Source: Voacanga thouarsii
Taxonomy: Eukaryota > Streptophyta > Magnoliopsida > Gentianales > Apocynaceae
NCBI GenBank assembly: GCA_026120185.1
Contig: JANUWF010001101.1
Location: 6,574,001 to 6,638,000 of the forward strand
Reading direction: 5' to 3'
DNA length: 64,000 nt
Both the position numbers and the translations under genes were made by a program. Below are positions 57,101 to 64,000 of the stretch, one piece after another (the first letter of the stretch is position 1; each line of letters begins with the position of its first letter). The notes below the pieces were generated by a model. That model was not told the DNA's origin and ran no database searches. It was given only the letters and a program-made list of their open reading frames with translations.

Positions 57101-59250
57101 CAAAACAGCATAAAAATGATCTTGCTTGGACACCATCATTAAATTATCTTGATCCGCGCACAAGCGCATGTGAACTTGAAGTTCAAAAGATAATTCATTT
57201 GCAAAACATTGCAAATCAAATGCCAGACGCTTTTGTTGACTCCAGAAGAATTACAAAATCGCATATTCCAGCTATAAATGCTCATATTCGAATTGAAGTT
57301 CCAGCAGAACAAAATATTATACCTATAGCTGCTGAGTCAAAAACACGCCACAAGCGTGGCCGACCTCTTGGTTCTAAAGATAAAAATCCTCGAAAGAAAA
57401 GAGGATTAAATGATCCAAAAGATCTTATTGAAGAAAAGAATGATAAAGACCAAGAGAAAACTGATGACAAAGAACCAGAAGTTGATGAAAGTAATATTGA
57501 AATTTCTATCAATTATACCACTTCCAGTAGAAGTTGGAATCGGATAGAAACTGTTATTGATAATATATTTGCATACAATATATCTCTTGATGTTACACAG
57601 GATAGTGATGATCCTGAACCAATATCAGTTGATGAATGTCAGCATAGAAAAGATTGGCTGTAATGGAAAGATGCGATTCAATCGGAGTTAAATGCACTGA
57701 CAAAACGTAAAGTCTTCGGACCTGCAGTCCGAACACCAGAAGATGTAAAACCTGCTGGCTACAAATGGATATTTGTGCGAAAGCACAATGAAAATAGTGA
57801 GATCGTTCGATATAAAGCGCGATTAGTAGCCCAAGGTTTTTCACAAAGACCAGGTATTGATTATGATGAAACTTATTCTCCTGTTGTTGATGCTATTACA
57901 CTCCGATATCTTATCAGTTTGGTAGTACATGAAAAGATAGATATGCGCCTATTAGATGTTGTCACTGCTTACTTGTATGGAAATTTAGAAAATGATATTT
58001 ACATGAAAATCCCCAAAGGATTTCATATGCCTGAAGCATATAAACATTATCCTCATGAAAATTACTCCATCAAGTTGCAGAAATCATTATATGGCCTGAA
58101 GCAATTTGGGCGCATGTGGTTCACACGTCTTAGTGAATATTTATTGAAAGCGGGATTTAAAAATGACCAGGTATGTCCATGTGTTTTTATTAAGAAATCT
58201 GGTTCTAAATTTGTGATATTAGCTATATATGTTGATAATATTAATCTTATTGGAACTCCTGAAGAGCTCCAAGAAACAATTGATTATTTAAAAAGAGAAT
58301 TCGAAATCAAGGATTTTGGTAAAACCAAAATTTGCCTTGGTTTACAAATTGAACATCTGGAGAGTGGAACATTTATTCATCAATCAACATATACAGTAAA
58401 AGTGCTAAAAAGATTTTACATGGACAAAGCACATCCATTGAGTATTCCAATGATCGTCTGATCATTAAATGTGGATAAAGATCCTTTCCGACCTCAAGAA
58501 AATGATGAAGAACTCTTTGGTCCTGAAGTACCATATCTCAGTGCAATTGGTGCATTGATGTATCTTGCTAATAATACACGACCTGATATTACTTTTGCTG
58601 TCAATTTATTAGCAAGATTTAATTCTTCACCAACACGGCGACATTAGAATGGAATTAAACAAGTCCTTTGATATCTCCAAAGTACAATTGATCTTGGATT
58701 ATTTTATTCAAATAAAACCAGTCCAACATTGATAGGTTATGCAGATGCTGGTTATTTATCTGATCCACATAAAGCACGATCTCAAACAGGCCATCTATTT
58801 ACATGTGAAAATACTGCTATATCATGACGTTCTACGAAACAATTTATAGCAGCTACTTCTTCAAATCATACTGAAATTATAGCCATTCATGAAGTAAGTC
58901 GAGAATGTGTATGGCTAAGATCCATGATTCATTATATCCGAGAAAGTTGTGGATTATCATCGATCAAAGATATTCCAACTCCTCTTTATGAAGACAATGC
59001 AGCTTGCATAGCTCAATTACGAGGAGGATATATTAAAGGAGATCGGACAAAACATATTTCACCAAAATTCTTCTTTACTCATGAACTCCAGAAGAAAGGT
59101 GAAATTGATGTGCTACAAATTTGGTCATGTGACAACCTCGTAGATATTTTCACGAAGACTTTACCGACTGTAACATTTGAGAAGTTGAGATATAAAATCG
59201 GTATGCGTCGGTTTAAAGATTTAAAGGAATCATCTCATCAGGGGGAGTAA
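57100..59250 (+). pseudogene. Copia pol of E7: end of integrase, reverse transcriptase, RNase H
   Basis: The frame resumes with LAWTPSLNYLDPRTSACELE, the region just after integrase, then a linker (RGRPLGSKDKNPRKKRGLND). RT follows: GYKWIFVRKHNENSEIVRYK, LVAQGFSQRPGIDYDETYSP, SLYGLKQFGRMW and AIYVDNINLIGTPEEL (catalytic box YVDN for YVDD). RNase H follows: [60 protein letters not shown], ending DIFTKTLPTVTFEKL and stopping at 59248. There are only five or six stops (57661, 58459, 58646, 58668, 58825), all at usual Gln, Arg or Trp positions, and no frameshift was needed. Far better preserved than the pol of E1 to E3. Confidence 0.93.
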
Positions 59251-59364
59251 TAAACAGACATATAGAATAGTGTACTCTTTTTCCTTCACTAGATTTTTTT
59301 TCCCACTGGATTTTTATCTAGTAAGGTTTTAACGAGGCATATTCTTTATGTAATGGATGGACAT

Positions 59365-59375
59365 CCAGGGGAGAG
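59365..59375 (+). other. E7 polypurine tract
   Basis: CCAGGGGAGAG directly precedes the 3' LTR. Another purine run (CAGGGGGAGTAATAA) marks the end of pol at about 59240. Confidence 0.75.
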
Positions 59376-59747
59376 TGTTATGAATTATTGGAATCTCCAT
59401 TAATTAGTGGAGGCTCCACTAATTATGGATTTATGTGAATTATTAGAGAAGATTTTTATGGATGTCCACCATTTAGTGGAGACACCACTAATTGAGATTA
59501 GTGGAAGATGATGTATGCCCTGATGTATTCCACTAATTAGAGCTCTATAAATAGAGCTATTTTCTAAGCTTGTAATACACCATCATTTTGTTGTGAAAGA
59601 AAGATTAGTGAAAGAAAGATTAGAGAAAGAATTGTGAGAGAAAGAAAGAGAGAAGTTTGAAGAGATATTTTTGTGTAAAGAATAGTTAGAATTTTCTTAG
59701 TGTGTAGTGTGTAGATTTTATTCTAACACTACCCTAATTTTATAACA
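59376..59747 (+). repeat. E7 3' LTR
   Basis: 372 bp, 9 differences from the 5' LTR, TATAAATA at 59546-59553, followed by the duplication CATTA (59748-59752). Confidence 0.95.
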
Positions 59748-59752
59748 CATTA

Positions 59753-60925
59753 CAAATTTTCACTTTATAAAAATATGTAATAATTATACCAACCAGTTTA
59801 TGTATTTTATTTATAACAAAATACATGCACCAAGCGATATACTTATATGTTTTGTAGGTGCCTCAAATATGTAAGAGAAAGAAAAATATTTGAGACAAGC
59901 TTGAAGAGCTTGAGAACAAGGAGATCAAACTTGAGACGAACTTTGAAACTAAGTGTAGACAAGGAATTTTGGGATAAAATATATTTTCAAGATTAAAAGA
60001 AAATTATATATTTTAGTCTTGATTAATTAAAATTAATTTATGAATAAATATAATTATTCTTGAATTAATATAATTGGGTTATCATTAAAAGCCTATTAAA
60101 TCCAATGGATTATGAAATTGGACAATTAAAATTGGGCTATTGTTAATGGTCCATTTTACTTTAAATCCAATATATTATGGATTAAATGGAATCGGACTAG
60201 GCCCTAAAATTGGACTTGTAAAAAGTCTCATAATCCAAATATAATGTGGATTAAATGAGATTGGGCCAAAATATAAATTAAGCCCAGGTCATCTTAAACC
60301 CAAGTCCAATAGGATTTGTTGGGAGGCTCTTCCAAAATCCCACATCGACTATTTATGCTAAAGTTAAGGAATTTTTAGCCTATAAATAGGGTCTTCCTTC
60401 AATGGTTCAGGGGACCCCAAGATCCTCAAGCTCAAGCTTCAACAAACAAGAGGCGTCACAAATTCAAGCATTCAAGCTTCATCAAATTCAAGGTTCAGAA
60501 GCTTCATCAAATTCAAGGTTCAGAATCGTCATCAAATTCAAGGTTCAGAAGCTTCATCAAATTCAAGGTTCAGAAGCCTCATCAAATTCAAGGTTCAGAA
60601 TCGTCATCAAATTCAAGGTTCAGAATCGTCATCAAATCAAGGTTCAAAATCTTCTTCAAATTTCAAGGTGTTCATCTTGCTCTGCATCAAACAAGTCTCG
60701 AAGGCTTGGCAATCAAGTGTTCGTTATCAAATCCCAATCTGAGATCAAACTCTTCAGCCCTCGAATCAACGTTTTTTTTTTTCAAAAAAGAGAAGAATAG
60801 GAGGACTCATCCTGCAATTTAGGACTTCTTCGGAGATTTGTAACCACTTCTCATATTTACTAAATACTTTGTAAATTTCGATATTTTTCTTGTCTTATTT
60901 GCAGACTTAAAATTTGTCGTCTACA
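59753..60925 (+). repeat. 5' LTR of Tat-like gypsy element E8 (left boundary unresolved)
   Basis: The right end is clear: GTCTACA at 60919-60925, then the primer site. A TATAAATA box lies at 60381-60388 (GCCTATAAATAGGG), preceded by TTGGGAGGCTCTTCC and ATCCCACATCG, a wording common in plant LTRs. The left end lies somewhere between 59753 and about 60000; without the 3' LTR it cannot be fixed. The ORF at 60402-60800 is produced by the tandem repeat and is not a gene. Confidence 0.65.
60455..60670 (+). repeat. Tandem 25-bp repeat in the E8 LTR
   Basis: Seven to eight units of GAAGCTTCATCAAATTCAAG+GTTCA, alternating between GAAGCTTCATC and GAATCGTCATC versions. Because 25 is not a multiple of three, the frame shifts at each unit, which argues against a protein role. 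It lies downstream of the TATA box, so it would be transcribed. Confidence 0.9.
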
Positions 60926-60931
60926 AATTTC

Positions 60932-60950
60932 TGGCACGCCCAGTGGGACT
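60932..60950 (+). other. E8 primer-binding site
   Basis: TGGCACGCCCAGTGGGACT stands 6 bases after the LTR end. The wording is typical of Tat-group gypsy elements; the tRNA was not assigned. Confidence 0.7.
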
Positions 60951-61016
60951 ATCTCTGCCTCCCATCTCTTCTCTTCAAATCAACACCAAGTTCAAGTACA
61001 AGTACAAATCAACTTA

Positions 61017-62941
61017 ATGGCCCCAAAGAACAGCACAACTGTATCTGCTCGTTCAAAGGCTGCTGATATCATGGAGGCTGCTGCAACTGTTGGCAAGGCT
61101 CCACAAGCTTCAAGCCAAGGCATGCTGACAAGAAGTAAGGCTCGAACTCTTTCACAAAGCGAGGCTAAAAACTTCAGCATTGTTTCATCGCCTGCAACTG
61201 CAAAGTTGAAGCAAGATACTGCTTCTACAATGCGCAAGATGTCACCTTCATTGAAGAAGACCAATACCTCCAAACAAGCTGACCAAAGTTCAAGTACTGG
61301 CTCACGCCTCAATCCCCTCATGGGGACTTCAAATCCAAAGCTTCATCAAATGAAGATTCCACTGCTTCTTCTGTGGCACTGGTTATGATGACGGGCACAC
61401 AAAATTTGGAAGAGCAACTCGCGCACCTCACGAAGTTGGTGGAGGGACTCGCCAAACGCTCCCAAGAGCAAGATCTTACCATCGCGCATCTCATCAATCG
61501 CTTTGAGAAGACTGGCGAAACAAGTCAAGCTCCTCTAAAGAGATCTGAAGTGCAAGAGGAAGGGGAAACTTCTAAGAAATCACAGGATATTCAAATATCC
61601 TCCGAATGTATAATTCCTGTAGAACAGCCCAAAGACTTCATCATGGGTACGATTAAGGACAAGTATGAAGGAGGTAGTAAATCCACCTTCACATATGCAA
61701 AGCCTTATTCACAAAGAATTGATGATATGAAAATGCCAGCTGGATATCAGCCACCAAAATTCCAACAATTTGATGGTAAAGGAAATCCCAAGCAGCACGT
61801 GGCTCACTTCATCGAGACGTGCAACAATGCTGGAACTTATGGGGATCTACTAGTGAAGTAGTTTGTACGATCCCTCAAAGGGAATGCATTTGACTAGTAC
61901 ACTGATCTGGCACCTGGTTCTATCAACAGTTGGGAGCAACTTGAACAAGAATTTCTCAACAGATTCTACAGTACACGCAGAATCGTCAGTATGGTAGAGC
62001 TCACCAACTCTCGTCAATGGAAAGACGAACCAGTGGTGGACTATATCAACAGATGGAGGAATTTGAACCTCAATTGTAGAGATCGTCTAAGTGAATCATC
62101 GGCAATTGAGATGTGCATTCAAGGCATACACTGGGGACTTCAGTATATCCTTAAAGGGATCATGCCAAAGACTTTTGAAGAATTGGCGACTCGCGCTCAT
62201 GATATAGAATTGAGCATCGTCGCACATACGGGTAAGGCACCTGTCCAAGGCCCCATCAAAGGCAAGAAAAAACAAGATTTTAGAAAAGGGAGCAAACCTT
62301 TTTCTAAAACTGAAGCAAAGGAGTCCATGGCCACAGTCATGGCTCCAATAAAAATTTCTTCGAAGGTGACCAAGAAGATGGATCCTCCGCAGGAAAGGAA
62401 AAAGGTGACCTTGGAAGAAAGGCAGTCTAAGGAATATCCTTTTCTCGACTCTGATGTTTCTTCAATGTTCGATGAGTTATTAGCTGCTAAAGCTATAGAG
62501 TTGCCGGAGGCAAAGCGTCTGAATGAAGTTGGACGAATAAAAGATCCCAACTACTGTAAGTACCATCGGCTAATTGGTCATCCAATTGAGAAATGCTTTG
62601 TATTTAAGGACAAGATCATGCAGTTAGTTCGTGAAGGACGTGTAGTCCTTGAAGAAGACAAAGCATCCGCAAATTTGACAACTGTTGGCGTCCCTCCCGT
62701 TGAACTCGATATTTTGGAGGTTAAATTTGGAAATTTTGATTCTGTCAATGTTGAAGTTGACAGACAAGTCCTTCCTACCAAAGCATATCAACAAGAAGTT
62801 GAAGAACCTTCTGTCCATGGCGAAGATGAAGGCTGGACGCTTATGACAAGAAGAAAGAAACGCACCAAAGCCTCAAGAGGTGGAGCTTCACTGGTTAGAA
62901 GCAGATTCATAAAGAAAAAATGTGAAGAAGGTCAAAAGTAA
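61017..62941 (+). pseudogene. Tat-like gypsy gag (E8)
   Basis: It opens MAPKNSTTVSARSKAADIME (disordered, Ser/Ala/Lys-rich). After a frameshift near 61360 it continues MTGTQNLEEQLAHLTKLVEG (helical) and YQPPKFQQFDGKGNPKQHVA, the start of the retrotransposon gag domain, with FIETCNNAGTYGDLLVK. Stops follow at 61859 and 61894; the frame resumes SINSWEQLEQEFLNRFYST and VELTNSRQWKDEPVVDYINR. It then runs open for 316 codons (61991-62941) to the zinc knuckle-like CKYHRLIGHPIEKCFVFKDK. Domain order and wording are those of Tat-group gag. One frameshift and two stops disable it, but it is much better preserved than E2. Confidence 0.85.
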
Positions 62942-63605
62942 GAAGACCAAATCTGCATCAACAGTGGATGATTCTTTCTGGAAGAAATCTCCGCCACATT
63001 TCACACTAAAAGACTTCATACCAAGGGAACTTGCTAAAAAGTTCAACATTGTTTCATGCTATGCCATACATGAGGAAAGCAAAGAAGACAATGATGAATG
63101 TATAAATGAAGAAGACCTGGAGAGAATTGAAGCTTCAGCAGACCTTAGTAGCTATATGGCTGAGATCACATTTACTGACGATGACTTGCTACTTGGCTCA
63201 ACGCCTCACAATCGACCGTTATTTGTGGCTGGCTACGTGCAAGAACAGAGGGTGAATTGGATACTGTTAGACGGAGGATCGGCAGTAAACATCTTACATC
63301 TGCGAACGTTAAGAGAGTTGGGCATTTCTATGGATGAGTTGTCCCAAAGTCGCCTTATGATACAAGGCCTCAATCAAGGGGGGCAATGAGCTAATGGTAC
63401 TCTTCGATTGGATATATTGATTGAAGATATGCTTTCAACTGCTCTTTTCCATGTTATTGATGCTAAGACCTCCTACAATATTCTGCTAGGAAGACCATGG
63501 TTCTATGATAATGGTGTGGTGCCATCAACCCTGCATCAATGTTTCAAATTTCGTCGAAATGGCGTGGTAAAGAAAATAGATGCTAATGATAAAACTATTT
63601 ACTGA
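62922..63605 (+). pseudogene. Tat-like gypsy aspartic protease (E8)
   Basis: A +1 shift near 62925 leads to the frame from 62922: DDSFWKKSPPHFTLKDFIPR, then LFVAGYVQEQRVNWILLDGG, whose LLDGGSAVNIL holds the protease Asp (DGGS in place of the usual DSGS/DTGS, as in other Tat elements). A TGA at 63387 is followed by [20 protein letters not shown] and [18 protein letters not shown], the flap and C-terminal ILLGRPW motif. The next frame is interrupted at 63603. Order and residues are convincing. Confidence 0.85.
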
Positions 63606-64000
63606 AGTTGAGGCGCATATTGCTGATGCTAAGTACTACATTAAAAAGAATGGTGAATCAACTAAGATCGATTTATCAAGAGGGAAGGAAGATAAAAATG
63701 TTACCTTCTCCAAAGATGTTAAAGTTACAGTATGTGCAGAGAGCTCTACTAAGCAACATGCATGCAATAAGCCACTAGAAGGGCTCACTTTGCCTCTTAC
63801 AAAGGTTGATCCTGTCAAGTCGTCAAATACTCCTATAAAAGGATTTCTTCGACCAAAGAAAGAAGTAAAAGTAGAGTATGGTGAATTACCGACCTCACGT
63901 ATGGAGGAAGGATTTGATCCAAATGCTTATAAACTCCTAACAAAGGCTGGATATAACTCGCAAAGTCAACATTTGTTGGGAAAGCTTCCTGCTGATATCA
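63606..64000 (+). pseudogene. Protease-RT linker of E8, continuing beyond the window
   Basis: In the frame beginning near 63605 the sequence reads EVEAHIADAKYYIKKNGEST, then IDLSRGKEDKNVTFSKDVKV, then PIKGFLRPKKEVKVEYGELP and MEEGFDPNAYKLLTKAGYNS, without a stop. This is the usual linker before RT in Tat-group elements. RT, RNase H, integrase and 3' LTR lie to the right of the window. Confidence 0.75.

Larger units (their letters stand above)
54381..59747 (+). mobile_element. Retrofit/Ale-like copia element E7 carrying an antisense RKD gene
   Basis: 372-bp LTRs (54381-54752 and 59376-59747) differ at 9 positions, eight of them transitions, and are flanked by the perfect 5-bp duplication CATTA (54376-54380 and 59748-59752). 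The interior has a primer-binding region (CGTTATCAGCACGAG at 54753), a degenerate gag (54854-55430), then the RKD gene on the minus strand (about 55440-57100), then pol from the end of integrase through RT and RNase H (57100-59250), then a polypurine tract. Protease and nearly all of integrase are absent, replaced by the host gene. It is the youngest-looking element in the window by LTR similarity. The RT box is YVDN rather than YVDD, so it needs help to move. Confidence 0.93.

Noticed and set aside
60455..60670. Possible CRISPR-like array
   Set aside because: Units are contiguous without unique spacers, and the window is plant nuclear DNA.
60402..60800. 132-codon ORF in the E8 LTR
   Set aside because: It is generated by a 25-bp tandem repeat whose length shifts the frame in each unit.

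Overview
The window is AT-rich nuclear DNA from a flowering plant, very probably a eudicot. It is a heterochromatin-like heap of nested LTR retrotransposons. The evidence is the plant retroelement lineages present (Athila-like, Tekay/Del-like and Tat-like gypsy; SIRE-like and Retrofit/Ale-like copia), a plant-type RWP-RK gene with introns, CACTA-like ends and plant-style TATAAATA promoters inside LTRs. The species cannot be named from sequence alone. There is no bacterial-type organisation, CRISPR array, rRNA gene or intact tRNA gene.

Layout. 1-3130: 3' end of a decayed copia element (RT, RNase H, LTR). 3149-3832: gypsy integrase fragment. 3833-26598: an Athila-like gypsy element (E2) whose 3' LTR is cut in three, first by a complete SIRE-like copia element (E3, 11119-21561, TSD TCCCC) and second by a minus-strand tandem pair of copia LTRs (22468-26131, TSD GATAG). 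26599-32821: the 3' half of a Tekay/Del chromovirus (E4: RNase H, integrase, chromodomain, 4.3-kb LTR). 32822-38768: a non-autonomous element with a tRNA-Asp-type primer site (E5). 39001-50524: a minus-strand relative (E6) carrying one ORF and interrupted by another LTR-only copia insertion (46283-50274, TSD GTTTC). 51091-51654: probable small CACTA element. 53270-53623: a pure (TAA)118 microsatellite. 54381-59747: a young copia element (E7, TSD CATTA, 372-bp LTRs with 9 differences). 59748-64000: 5' LTR, gag and protease of a Tat-like gypsy element (E8) that runs off the window.

The one gene that is not ordinary transposon content lies inside E7. On the minus strand at 55440-57100, replacing the retroelement's gag C-terminus, protease and integrase, is an RKD-type RWP-RK transcription factor gene. 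It has four exons with canonical splice sites, one open frame of about 368 codons across all exons, an intact RWPHRK motif and a polyadenylation signal just after the stop. It is antisense to the element's transcription and has kept its introns. RKD genes control egg-cell identity and embryogenesis, including nucellar embryony in citrus, so this captured copy is the most interesting object here.

Nearly all retroelement ORFs are broken by stops at positions where Trp, Gln or Arg is conserved, as expected from decay of methylated cytosines. The nesting order can be read from empty-site comparisons within the window: E2 is older than E3 and the GATAG insertion, and E6 is older than the GTTTC insertion.
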